Positions 21,115 through 28,507 of a stretch of 28,507 bases of DNA are shown one piece after another. The notes beneath the pieces were generated by a model that saw only the letters and a program-made list of their open reading frames with translations, did not search any database and was not told the DNA's origin. The stretch lies in the NCBI GenBank assembly GCA_031549885.1, contig JAVBPD010000059.1:1-28507 (forward strand), read 5' to 3'. Numbering within the stretch: the stretch's first letter is position 1; each line of letters starts with the position of its first letter. Origin of the DNA: WQUF01 sp031549885 (GTDB lineage: Bacteria; Bacillota; Clostridia; Clostridiales; Clostridiaceae). The translations under genes and the position numbers were made by a program.

Positions 21115-22785
21115 CTAAATTATTTTTTTTATATCCATAGGGTCATTCTTATTAAAGCAAACCATAAATTCTCCTCTATTGACCTTACCCATTTCTTTAA
21201 AAGCTAAAATATCTGTGGTAAAATATGCTACAAAATAGTTATTACCTAATTTTTTTCTTATTTTAATCATATCTTTATTTAAATTAAAATCATCATCAAA
21301 TAACCTATCTACTTTTTTCTTTTCATAAAATAAATATTCAAACCTAACTAAATCTTTAACTACTTCGCTATCTTCATAATTTTCATATTTAGCAAATTCA
21401 TAAAGTGCTCTATAATACTCTTCATTAGAAATACTTCTTTTAAACATGCCTTTTAATTTTAAAAATAATGCTAAATGTAAATACAATTCATAATAAGAAA
21501 GGTACTTATTTTCAAAAAACTTAATAACTAACTTAAATTTTCCAGAATTATAATACTTATCTAAAACTTCCTCTACAATTTTTAGCTCTAAAATATCATC
21601 AAAGCTAATAAAATCATTTGAAAATATTTCATAAGGTGGAAAAGGATTGTGTTTAATTCCCCATTTTCTTTGTTCAAAACTAATAGGGGATCCTTTAATT
21701 ATCTTTAAAAAGCCTAATTGTAATTGATTTGGTTTAAGATTATATACTTCATTAAATGAATTAATAAAGCTACCTTTGCTTTCTAAAGGAAGGCCTGCTA
21801 TTAAATCTAAATGAATGTTTATATTAGTATTATCTCTTAAATATTCAACATTTTTCTTAAGCTTTAATAAATTCATATTTCTATTTATATTTTTAATGGC
21901 ATCTTCATTTGTCGTTTGAACTCCAATTTCAAATTGAAATAATCCATTTGGCGCCATTTTTAAAAGCTTAAGCTCTTCATCTTTAAATAAATCTGCAGAA
22001 ATTTCAAAGTGAAAAGATGTTTCATATTTCTCCTCATAATAAATATCAATTAAATATTTCCAAATTTCATAAGAAAATTTAGAATTACAATTAAAAGTTC
22101 TATCTACAAATTTTACAAGTTTTACTTTTTTGTCAATAAAATATTTTAATTCTTCTTTAACTTTATTAATACTTCTAAACCTAACGTTATCCGAAATTGA
22201 AGATAAACAATAAGAACATTTAAATGGACATCCTCGTGATGATTCATAATACAAAATTTTATTTTCAAAATTATCATCATGGCCATAAGGAAAAGGGACA
22301 TTATCAATTTCTAAAGGAGGTCTTTTTCCTGTATAAAATATTTCTTCATTAAACTTACAATAAAGTCCCTTTATGTTTAAAATTTTTTGTTTTTCAGGAT
22401 ATGACTTTATAAAATCTAAAAATGTTTCTTCCCCTTCCCCTTCTATGATAAAATCAATAGGTAAACTGAGCAAACATTCTTTTGAATCAAAAGATACTTC
22501 AGGCCCTCCACATAGTATTTTTATGTTCTCATCTATAGTTTTTAATTCAAGGCTTACTTTATATATAAATTCAATATTCCAAATATAAGTAGAAAAACAT
22601 ATTAATTCAGGATTTTCTTCATAAATCTCCCTAACTACATTTTCCACCCTTTGATTAATGGTAAATTCTTTTGTAATAACATCTATGTTGTTTAAATCAC
22701 ATACTTTTTTTAAATATCTAATAGCCAAATTGCTGTGGACAAATTGAGAATTTATACCGGCTAAAATAATTTTTTTTAAATTCAT
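21115..22785 (-). CDS. B12-binding-domain radical SAM protein (BchE/DUF4080 type)
   Basis: This 556-residue enzyme has three parts. An N-terminal cobalamin-binding-like Rossmann domain (1-130) contains ILCGGPEVSFD and DFIIEGEGEETF. A radical SAM core carries the 4Fe-4S motif SSRGCPFKCSYC (Cys186, 190, 193) and LDLIAGLPLE farther on. A C-terminal helical region of about 170 residues is of the DUF4080 type. The DxHxxG signature for base-off B12 is not visible near the N-terminus, where the sequence is NSQFVHSNLA, so cofactor binding may be lost or altered. A small methyltransferase-like gene lies nine bases upstream on the same strand. The substrate is unknown. Confidence 0.85.
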   Translation of the reverse strand: MNLKKIILAGINSQFVHSNLAIRYLKKVCDLNNIDVITKEFTINQRVENVVREIYEENPELICFSTYIWNIEFIYKVSLELKTIDENIKILCGGPEVSFDSKECLLSLPIDFIIEGEGEETFLDFIKSYPEKQKILNIKGLYCKFNEEIFYTGKRPPLEIDNVPFPYGHDDNFENKILYYESSRGCPFKCSYCLSSISDNVRFRSINKVKEELKYFIDKKVKLVKFVDRTFNCNSKFSYEIWKYLIDIYYEEKYETSFHFEISADLFKDEELKLLKMAPNGLFQFEIGVQTTNEDAIKNINRNMNLLKLKKNVEYLRDNTNINIHLDLIAGLPLESKGSFINSFNEVYNLKPNQLQLGFLKIIKGSPISFEQRKWGIKHNPFPPYEIFSNDFISFDDILELKIVEEVLDKYYNSGKFKLVIKFFENKYLSYYELYLHLALFLKLKGMFKRSISNEEYYRALYEFAKYENYEDSEVVKDLVRFEYLFYEKKKVDRLFDDDFNLNKDMIKIRKKLGNNYFVAYFTTDILAFKEMGKVNRGEFMVCFNKNDPMDIKKII

Positions 22786-22794
22786 AAAAACCTC

Positions 22795-23274
22795 TTAACT
22801 TTTTATTGCCTTTATAAAAAATACGTCATCTGAAGTGCGTATTTCCTTTATTTCAAAAAATTTAGAAATTAAATCTCTAATTTTTTCAAAAGAATTGTCA
22901 TTTACTATATTTAAATTATTAATCTTTAAATGTTTAATAGTTTTATTGGGAAGAAGCAGCTTAATATTTCTTCTAAATACCTTTTTTCTTGGCTTATTTA
23001 TATCCCAAATATAAATTTCAGCGTTTTTGTTCATTGTCTTATATAGAGACTTTATCATTTTGTATTTAAAAATATTTGTACTTAATAAGCTTAGTGAGAA
23101 AAATAAAATTGATGTATCGATACTCCTCTTAATATTTTTTTCCTTATAAATTATTCTTTCATTTTCTATTTGATCCATACATAATTCTTTAATTACAGTG
23201 CTCTCTAACAATCCAACATCTAATACTTCCCCATGGAATTTACTGTTTTCTAAATTTATAAACACTTCCTTCAA
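22795..23274 (-). CDS. Small degenerate class I methyltransferase-like protein
   Basis: This 159-residue protein opens FINLENSKFHGEVLDVGL, which resembles the first strand and loop of SAM-dependent methyltransferases. The glycine-rich SAM loop is reduced, and the middle is short (SILFFSLSLL, then EIYIWDINKPRKKVF). It resembles small clostridial proteins annotated as methyltransferases, but activity is doubtful. The start is TTG at 23274, chosen because GGGGTG lies six bases upstream. It is followed nine bases later by the radical SAM gene, so the two should be one operon. Confidence 0.6.
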   Translation of the reverse strand: MKEVFINLENSKFHGEVLDVGLLESTVIKELCMDQIENERIIYKEKNIKRSIDTSILFFSLSLLSTNIFKYKMIKSLYKTMNKNAEIYIWDINKPRKKVFRRNIKLLLPNKTIKHLKINNLNIVNDNSFEKIRDLISKFFEIKEIRTSDDVFFIKAIKS

Positions 23275-23299
23275 CTAAATCACCCCATATTATATACTA

Positions 23300-23317
23300 C
23301 ATAATATTTATATTATG
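23300..23317. repeat. 18-bp inverted repeat upstream of the methyltransferase-like gene
   Basis: CATAATAT-TT-ATATTATG has 8-bp arms. It lies in the 54-base gap after the ACT-domain gene and before the TTG start at 23274. No T tract follows, so an operator is more likely than a terminator. A TATAAT also lies close by on the minus strand. Confidence 0.4.
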
Positions 23318-23328
23318 AGGTTTAATAT

Positions 23329-23763
23329 TTATTCCATAGATATTATATTAACTTTAATTATAGATTCATCTTTTTCAAGAGAGGCTATGATCTCATTAGC
23401 ATTATAAGTGCTCTTTGAAATATCAATAGTGAGAGTTATATTTGCCATTTCATTAAAAGGTATGCTCTGGTTTATGGTAATAATATTTACGCCAAAACTA
23501 GTTAATTTATCAAGAAGTTCTGATAAAACACCACGAAGGTGCTTAACTATAATAGACATGGTTATTTTTCTGCTGTTTAATGCGTCATCAATTTGAAATA
23601 CATAATCTTTGTATTTATAATAGCTACTTCTACTTATACCCACCTTTTTAACAGCTTCTGATGTATCTTTTACTTTATTTGTATATAATAATTTTTTAAC
23701 TTCAATTACCTTTGTAAACACATCTGGCAATACAGAAACATCTATTAAAAGAAATTTTCCCAA
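23329..23763 (-). CDS. ACT-domain protein of the UPF0735 (PheB-like) family
   Basis: This 144-residue protein has an N-terminal helical or HTH-like part (EVKKLLYTNKVKDTSEAVKKVGISRSSYYKYKDYVF, residues 23-57) and a C-terminal ACT domain (about 70-144, with LSELLDKLTSFGVNIITINQSIPFNEMANITLTIDI). ACT domains bind amino acids. B. subtilis PheB is the best-known relative and its exact role is unclear; a regulatory function is likely. The start is TTG at 23763, six bases after GAGGTG, which gives the N-terminus usual for the family (LLIDVSVLPDVFTKVIEVK). The GTG at 23772 lies within that ribosome binding site. Confidence 0.85.
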   Translation of the reverse strand: MGKFLLIDVSVLPDVFTKVIEVKKLLYTNKVKDTSEAVKKVGISRSSYYKYKDYVFQIDDALNSRKITMSIIVKHLRGVLSELLDKLTSFGVNIITINQSIPFNEMANITLTIDISKSTYNANEIIASLEKDESIIKVNIISME

Positions 23764-23795
23764 TGTTTTCACCTCGAAATTAGTAGGTTAGTTTT

Positions 23796-23863
23796 AAAAT
23801 AACACCAAAAAACAATTTGGTCAACAAAAATATTATTTTTAGTAACAATTATAACACCAAAAA
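23796..23863 (-). promoter_or_regulatory. Promoter of the ACT-domain gene with two direct repeats
   Basis: On the minus strand TTGACC (23824-23819), 17 bases, and TATTTT (23801-23796) form a promoter. The 13-base unit TTTTTGGTGTTAT occurs twice, at 23863-23851 and 23811-23799. The second copy overlaps the end of the spacer and the -10. Such repeats over a promoter suggest a regulator site. Confidence 0.6.
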
Positions 23864-23899
23864 GCCATTGCAAAATTGATTTTTGCAATTTGCAATGGC
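23858..23899 (-). terminator. Intrinsic terminator of valS
   Basis: GCCATTGCAAA (23864-23874) pairs with TTTGCAATGGC (23889-23899), 11 bp, and TTTTTGG follows on the minus strand. It lies 15 bases after the valS stop, and its tail is part of the first direct repeat of the next promoter. Confidence 0.88.
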
Positions 23900-23913
23900 C
23901 TTTAGTTAAAATA

Positions 23914-26553
23914 TTATAGTTTATTTATCTTTTCAACAATAATCTCAAGCATTTCTTTGTATTTTTTTAATTTTGAAGTTTCTTCCTCAACTAATTCCTT
24001 TGGAGCTTTGCTTACAAATTTTTCATTTGAAAGTTTGTCTTTAGCTCTTTTTATTTCAGATTCTAATTTTTCTTTTTCTTTTTCAAGCCTTTCTATTTCT
24101 TTATCTCTATCTATTAAATCCATCAACGGTAAGAAAAGTTCAGCTCCTGTAGTAACAATAGAAGCATACTCCTTACCTTCTTTTTTATCTTTTATAATAG
24201 AAATATCATTGCAAAAACCAAGCTTTGTAAAATAAATGTATCCATTTTCAAATGCATTTTTAGCGTCTTCATCATTTATATAAATAAACAAATTAGATTT
24301 TTTAGAATTAGGCACATTCATCTCTGTTCTTAAATTTCTTATGGCCTTTATAGCTTCAATTATATATCCCATTTCATTTTCAGAGATGATATCATTTAAA
24401 TCATCTGAATATTCTGGCCATTTTGAAATAGTAATTGATTTATAATCTGCATCTAAATGGGTGTATATTTCTTCAGTAATAAATGGCATTACAGGATGAA
24501 GCAATTGAAGGCTCTTTATTAAAACATCCTTTAAGACATTAAGAGTGATGCCCTTTTCTTTTTCACTTTCGCCATAAAGAGGTATTTTGCACAATTCAAT
24601 GTATAAGTCGCATACTTGTGTCCAAATAAAATCATAAACCTTTGAAAGCGCAATTCCTATTTCATATTTTTCAATATTTTCAGTTACTTCTTTTATAAGA
24701 GAATTACATCTAGATAGTATCCATTTATCGGCTAACGAATAGTCCTTGCAGTCTTTATATTTATTTAAAATATCTTCATCTAAATTCATCATTACAAATC
24801 TAGATGCATTCCATATTTTATTTGCAAAATTTCTTGCAGCTTCTACTCTTTCAGGAAAATATCTAGAATCAGCCCCTGGCGCAACACCTGTTAAAAGAGA
24901 AAATCTTAAAGCATCTGCTCCATATTCATCAATAGCATCAAGTGGGTCTACGCCATTTCCTAAGGACTTGCTCATCTTCCTTCCTTCAGAATCCCTTATA
25001 ATGCCATTTATTAAAACCGTATGGAAAGGCTTCTTATTTAAATTATGAACTCCTGAAAATATCATCCTTGCAACCCAAAAAAATATAATATCATACCCTG
25101 TTACAAGTACATCAGTAGGGTAAAAATACTTTAATTCTTCAGTTTCATCTGGCCAACCTAATGTAGAAAATGGCCAAAGAGCTGAAGAAAACCAGGTATC
25201 TAAAACATCCTCATCTTGACGAAGGTTTTTTGAATGACATTTTGGGCATTCTGTAATATCCTCTAAAGAAACCAAAATTTCATTACAATCATCACAGTAC
25301 CAAGCAGGAATCCTATGTCCCCACCACAATTGACGAGATATACACCAATCTTGAATGTTTTCCATCCAGTTAAAATAAGTCTTTTCAAACCTTTTAGGTA
25401 CAAACTTTATCTCATCATTCTTTACAATATCAATTGCAGGTTTTGCGAGATCCTCCATCTTTACAAACCACTGTTTTGACATCATAGGTTCAATTACAGT
25501 TGAGCACCTATCATGACATCCTACATTATGAGTTAATGGATCAATTTTAACTAAAAAACCATCTTCTTTTAATTTAATTAATATCTCTTCCCTTGCAACA
25601 AATCTATCAAGCCCTTTATATTCTCCACCAAGTTCATTAATTGTGCCATTTGCATTTAACACATTTATTTCAGGAAGATTGTGCCTTTTGCCCATTAAAT
25701 AATCATTTGGATCATGAGCTGGAGTTATTTTAACAGCTCCTGTACCAAGCTCCATATCAACATAATCATCTTCTATAATAGGCAATTCTCTACCTACTAT
25801 TGGGAGTATAAGAGTTTTTCCTATAAAATCTTTATATCTTACATCATTTGGGTTTACAGCAACAGCTACATCGCCTAAGATTGTTTCAGGCCTTGTTGTT
25901 GCAATTTCAATAAATGAGCTTCCATCTTTTAATGGATACTTTATATAATAAAATTTGCTGTCGAATTCAGAATATTGTATTTCTGCATCAGATATTGCTG
26001 TAAGGCATTTTGGACACCAATTTACTATTCTATTTCCTCTATAAATTAAGCCTTCTTCATATAATTTAACAAATACCTTTCTAACAGCTTTTGATAAATT
26101 GTCATCCATGGTAAACGCTTCTTTACTAAAATCACAAGAAAAACCCATAGTTTTAATTTGAGTTTTTATCCTATCTCTATATTGATTGGACCATTCCCAA
26201 ACCTTTTCTAAGAATTTTTCTCTGCCCATTTCCTTCTTTTTAAAGCCTTGTTTTAAAAGCTCAGCTTCCACCTTAACCTCAGTTGCTATAGATGCATGAT
26301 CTTCACCTGGAAGCCATAATGCTTCATATCCTTGCATTCTCTTAGTCCTAATTAAAAAATCTTGTATGGTATTGTTTATTGCATGACCTAAATGAAGTTG
26401 TCCTGTAATATTTGGAGGAGGCATAACTATTGTATATGGCTTTTTGTTTTTATTTACTTTTGTTTTAAAAAAACCTTCATCTTCCCACCATTTATATAAT
26501 CTTTTTTCAAAATCTTTAGGATTGTATTTTTTTTCAAGTTCCTTTATTGCCAT
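23914..26553 (-). CDS. valS: Valine--tRNA ligase
   Basis: ValRS charges tRNA-Val with valine. The 879-residue enzyme has the HIGH-type motif HLGH (54-57, in PPPNITGQLHLGHA), the editing domain with TTRPETILGDVAVAV and ITPAHDPNDY (about 219-285), a zinc-type region with CDDC and CPKC (420-439), and KMSKS (526-530). The anticodon-binding domain follows, then the C-terminal coiled coil of ValRS (EIERLEKEKEKLESEIKRAKDKL). The start is the ATG at 26553, after AAAGGA; the open frame runs back to 26592, but that part is the T-box terminator and leader. Expression is controlled by the T-box upstream. Confidence 0.99.
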   Translation of the reverse strand: MAIKELEKKYNPKDFEKRLYKWWEDEGFFKTKVNKNKKPYTIVMPPPNITGQLHLGHAINNTIQDFLIRTKRMQGYEALWLPGEDHASIATEVKVEAELLKQGFKKKEMGREKFLEKVWEWSNQYRDRIKTQIKTMGFSCDFSKEAFTMDDNLSKAVRKVFVKLYEEGLIYRGNRIVNWCPKCLTAISDAEIQYSEFDSKFYYIKYPLKDGSSFIEIATTRPETILGDVAVAVNPNDVRYKDFIGKTLILPIVGRELPIIEDDYVDMELGTGAVKITPAHDPNDYLMGKRHNLPEINVLNANGTINELGGEYKGLDRFVAREEILIKLKEDGFLVKIDPLTHNVGCHDRCSTVIEPMMSKQWFVKMEDLAKPAIDIVKNDEIKFVPKRFEKTYFNWMENIQDWCISRQLWWGHRIPAWYCDDCNEILVSLEDITECPKCHSKNLRQDEDVLDTWFSSALWPFSTLGWPDETEELKYFYPTDVLVTGYDIIFFWVARMIFSGVHNLNKKPFHTVLINGIIRDSEGRKMSKSLGNGVDPLDAIDEYGADALRFSLLTGVAPGADSRYFPERVEAARNFANKIWNASRFVMMNLDEDILNKYKDCKDYSLADKWILSRCNSLIKEVTENIEKYEIGIALSKVYDFIWTQVCDLYIELCKIPLYGESEKEKGITLNVLKDVLIKSLQLLHPVMPFITEEIYTHLDADYKSITISKWPEYSDDLNDIISENEMGYIIEAIKAIRNLRTEMNVPNSKKSNLFIYINDEDAKNAFENGYIYFTKLGFCNDISIIKDKKEGKEYASIVTTGAELFLPLMDLIDRDKEIERLEKEKEKLESEIKRAKDKLSNEKFVSKAPKELVEEETSKLKKYKEMLEIIVEKINKL

Positions 26554-26578
26554 GTAAATTTTCCTTTCTAATTTAAAA

Positions 26579-26820
26579 ATAAAAAATCCCATCCTTAAAA
26601 AAGGACGAGATTATATACCCGCGGTACCACCTTAATTCCTGCAAATACAGGCTCTTAAATATAACGGAAAAGAATTCCGACACCTGCTACTAAAATTTTT
26701 TCACAGATGCTATTCAGAAGCTACCTTCAAAAGCAAATTGCAAAGAAGTTTTCACCTAATCTTCTCTCTCTAAATGCCTTAACTTTCTACTCCTCTTCAT
26801 CAATATATTTCTATATTTTT
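26579..26820 (-). promoter_or_regulatory. T-box leader controlling valS (specifier GUA, valine)
   Basis: The conserved T-box sequence AAGGTGGTACCGCGG is at 26633-26619. Its UGGU bulge would pair with the ACCA end of uncharged tRNA-Val. The terminator stem is ATCTCGTCCTT / AAGGATGGGAT (26611-26586), followed by six T. An S-turn AGTA occurs near the 5' end of stem I, and its partner GAA is followed by one base and the codon GTA (26724-26722), which fits valine. Uncharged tRNA-Val should favour the antiterminator and so raise valS transcription. The motif and terminator are certain; the specifier position is inferred by analogy with glyQS leaders. Confidence 0.93.
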
Positions 26821-26826
26821 TATTGT

Positions 26827-26856
26827 ATTATATATTATTGTTCATATTTTTGTCAA
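26827..26856 (-). promoter_or_regulatory. valS promoter
   Basis: The -35 is a perfect TTGACA (26856-26851), the spacer is 18 bases and the -10 is a perfect TATAAT (26832-26827). It is the strongest promoter in the window by consensus, as expected when control is exerted by attenuation. Confidence 0.88.
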
Positions 26857-26867
26857 TGATTTTTGTT

Positions 26868-27845
26868 TTATGAAAATAATTCTAATATTTCTTCATTTGA
26901 AATATCTCCAAATAATTGCTTTTCTTTAAACTCATTTAAAACATTTAATATTTCTTTCTGATCATACCTTATACCTACGAATAACTTATTTAAATCAACA
27001 TTGGATTCACCTAAAAAATCTCCATAAATATTGCATGTAGATATTATCCCATTTTCAACAAATAAAAACACTTCAACCATTCCACCAGAAAACCTCTTTG
27101 AATTGCTATAATTAAATTTTGGTGAGGATCCGTATATATAATCCCAAGTAGAAAATTTATTATCTCTTAATTCTTCTATTTTTTTTAAATCTTCAGCGCT
27201 TAATATATACTCGTTTACTCCATAAGGGAAAAAATATTTTTTAATTATACTTTTAAATTCTAAAATATCAATATCTTGCTTTAAATAATCTTTAATGTTT
27301 GTTACCCTGCTTCTTACTGACTTTATGCCCTTAGATTTTATTTTGTCAAATTTAACATTTAAAGCATTGGAAACAACACTTAAATCAGAATCAAAAAGCA
27401 AAGTTCCATGGTATAAAATTTTATTTTTATGTATAGCTTGAGCAGTCCCAGATATTTTTTTACCTTCTATTGTAATATCATTTCTGCCACTTATATCAGC
27501 AAATATATTTAATTTTTCCAAAGCATTTACCACAGGTATTGCAAATTTCTTCATTTCAAACGTGGAAATGTTTTTATCCTTTAATATGAAAGAAAAATTT
27601 AAATTCCCCAGATCATGGTAAACAGCGCCTCCACCAGTTATCCTTCTTGCAATCTTAATATTGTTTTCTTTCACAAATTCATCATTTATCTCTTCTATAG
27701 TATTTTGATGTTTGCCAACAATAATTGAATTATCGTCTCTCCATAACATTAACACATCATCATCTAAATTTAAAATTTTTAAAATATACTCTTCTAAAGC
27801 TAAATTAAAATAAGGGTTTAATGAATTGTTTTCTATGTATATCAA
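26868..27845 (-). CDS. lplA: Lipoate--protein ligase A
   Basis: LplA activates free lipoate with ATP and attaches it to lysine on acceptor proteins such as GcvH or E2 subunits. The 325-residue protein has the lipoate-binding motif RRITGGGAVYHDLGNLNFSF (68-86), GRNDITIEGKKISGTAQ (120-136, with the catalytic-region Lys), HGTLLFD, and a C-terminal accessory domain with FSTWDYIYGSSPKFN. The start is TTG at 27845; GGAGG lies ten bases upstream, and no ATG in frame is closer. No lipoylated protein gene is in the window, but glycine metabolism through glyA would fit a glycine cleavage system elsewhere (inference). Confidence 0.95.
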   Translation of the reverse strand: MIYIENNSLNPYFNLALEEYILKILNLDDDVLMLWRDDNSIIVGKHQNTIEEINDEFVKENNIKIARRITGGGAVYHDLGNLNFSFILKDKNISTFEMKKFAIPVVNALEKLNIFADISGRNDITIEGKKISGTAQAIHKNKILYHGTLLFDSDLSVVSNALNVKFDKIKSKGIKSVRSRVTNIKDYLKQDIDILEFKSIIKKYFFPYGVNEYILSAEDLKKIEELRDNKFSTWDYIYGSSPKFNYSNSKRFSGGMVEVFLFVENGIISTCNIYGDFLGESNVDLNKLFVGIRYDQKEILNVLNEFKEKQLFGDISNEEILELFS

Positions 27846-27873
27846 TTTATTTTTTCCTCCACTGCTTATAATT

Positions 27874-27908
27874 AATATGGCTACTTAAATCGCATAAGTA
27901 GCCATATT
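27874..27908. terminator. 13-bp perfect hairpin between the EF-hand-like gene and lplA
   Basis: AATATGGCTACTT (27874-27886) and AAGTAGCCATATT (27896-27908) form a 13-bp stem. It lies after the stop of the small EF-hand gene (minus strand), but its T run is better on the plus strand (ATATTTTTATG) than on the minus strand (ATTAATTATAAG). It probably ends the minus-strand transcript weakly, and would also stop any antisense transcript from the lplA side. Confidence 0.6.
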
Positions 27909-27935
27909 TTTATGTTTACTTGAAAAACAATCTGC

Positions 27936-28184
27936 TTAATTATCATCAGAAGATATATTTTTTAAAATACTTTCGCCTTTTTTCTTAGCTTTATTAGCCA
28001 TTAATTTAAAATCATCAAAATCCACATCGCCATCTTTATCAACATCTAACTTTTTAGTGACCTTTTCTTTTACATTTTCAGCGACTTCTTTAACCTTTTC
28101 AACTCCATCTTCAGCAATATCCATGCCTTTTTTTATAACATTTTCAATATTTTTTTTATTACCATCTTTATTTTGTTCGCTCAT
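27936..28184 (-). CDS. Small EF-hand-like helical protein
   Basis: This 82-residue, charged, cytoplasmic-looking protein has no signal peptide. Residues 15-45 form amphipathic heptads (MDIAEDGVEKVKEVAENVKEKV) like those of stress-type small proteins. Residues 47-58 have the calcium-loop pattern DVDKDGDVDFDD, with Asp at positions 1, 3, 5, 7, 9 and 12 and Gly at 6, as in a single EF-hand or half a dockerin. A Lys-rich helix and an acidic tail follow. GGAGGTG precedes the ATG. I do not recognise a named family. A single loop usually needs a partner, so it may dimerise. Confidence 0.75.
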   Translation of the reverse strand: MSEQNKDGNKKNIENVIKKGMDIAEDGVEKVKEVAENVKEKVTKKLDVDKDGDVDFDDFKLMANKAKKKGESILKNISSDDN

Positions 28185-28244
28185 AATTACACCTCCATAT
28201 ACAATATATCACTAATAACCGTCTTTAAAAATATTTTTTTAAAA

Positions 28245-28276
28245 TAAAATAAAAAACTCTATACTATTGTATAGAG
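28245..28276 (-). terminator. Intrinsic terminator after tRNA-Phe
   Basis: CTCTATAC (28257-28264) pairs with GTATAGAG (28269-28276), 8 bp with a four-base loop, and six T follow on the minus strand (28256-28251). It ends the 5S/tRNA-Phe transcript. Confidence 0.9.
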
Positions 28277-28284
28277 AATTATGA

Positions 28285-28357
<73 letters not shown>

Positions 28358-28366
28358 AAATAAATA

Positions 28367-28484
28367 ACCTGGCAATGTCTTATTTTCCCACAAGGTCACC
28401 CTTGCAGTATCTTCAGCGCTATAAAGCTTAACTTCCGTGTTCGGTATGGGTACGGGTGTGGCCTTTATGCTATTATTACCAGAT
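28367..28484 (-). rRNA. rrf: 5S ribosomal RNA
   Basis: This is a complete gene of about 117 bases. It starts TCTGGTAATAATAGC and contains the universal block CCATACCGAACACGGAAGTTAAG (given here from 28448 to 28426) and GGGTGACCTTGTGGGAA. It closes with TGCCAGG, which pairs with the start. tRNA-Phe follows about ten bases later on the same strand. The window ends 23 bases upstream, so this is probably the tail of a 16S-23S-5S operon entering from the right. Confidence 0.96.
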
Positions 28485-28507
28485 TTTTCTTTTCTTCTTC
28501 TTTTTAT

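Noticed and set aside
26554..26592. N-terminal extension of valS (13 extra residues)
   Set aside because: It is open by chance through the T-box terminator tail. The ribosome binding site and the usual ValRS N-terminus place the start at 26553.

Overview
The window comes from a very AT-rich, low-GC Gram-positive anaerobe of the Clostridium type. The signs are the codon and base composition, purine-rich ribosome binding sites (GGAGG, GAGGTG), frequent GTG and TTG starts, a T-box leader on valS, an AgrC/AgrA-type two-component system, and a complete V/A-type rotary ATPase. No prophage and no CRISPR array is visible. The only mobile element is the tail of an IS5-family insertion sequence at the left edge. 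Nearly all genes lie on the minus strand; the exceptions are the IS transposase, the split threonine/serine exporter, a MATE transporter and a RusA-like nuclease.

Region 1-3250 is a peptide-sensing regulatory island. Reading along the minus strand it holds an AgrA-like LytTR response regulator, a complete AgrC-like GHKL histidine kinase, and a second copy of the kinase gene. The second copy is cut in its linker, at the outer end of the IS. Both kinase copies share a conserved promoter block. The broken copy is preceded by a 22-codon ORF with an excellent ribosome binding site, which the intact copy lacks. No agrB or agrD is present.

Region 3250-12330 is mixed housekeeping: glyA, a two-gene ThrE exporter, a MATE efflux protein, a short SSB without the acidic tip, tsaD followed by a soluble orphan histidine kinase, a RusA-like protein with an added zinc ribbon and one altered active-site residue, an orphan Phd/YefM antitoxin behind a 24-bp palindrome, and a thioredoxin-reductase-like FAD oxidoreductase.

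Region 12510-21092 is one minus-strand operon for a V/A-type ATPase, in the order H(G)-I-K-E-C-F-A-B-D, with a near-consensus promoter at one end and an intrinsic terminator at the other. The c-ring subunit keeps all the residues that bind sodium in the Enterococcus hirae NtpK ring, so a sodium-coupled enzyme is predicted.

Region 21115-28507 holds a B12-binding radical SAM protein with a small methyltransferase-like partner, an ACT-domain protein, valS under T-box control, a lipoate-protein ligase, a small EF-hand-like protein, tRNA-Phe and a 5S rRNA. The last two are probably the end of an rRNA operon that enters from the right edge.

The items most worth a second look are the short peptides beside the AgrC/AgrA genes, the IS-truncated receptor, the Asp-to-Asn change in the RusA-like motif, the palindrome in front of the orphan antitoxin, and the odd T-stem of the tRNA.
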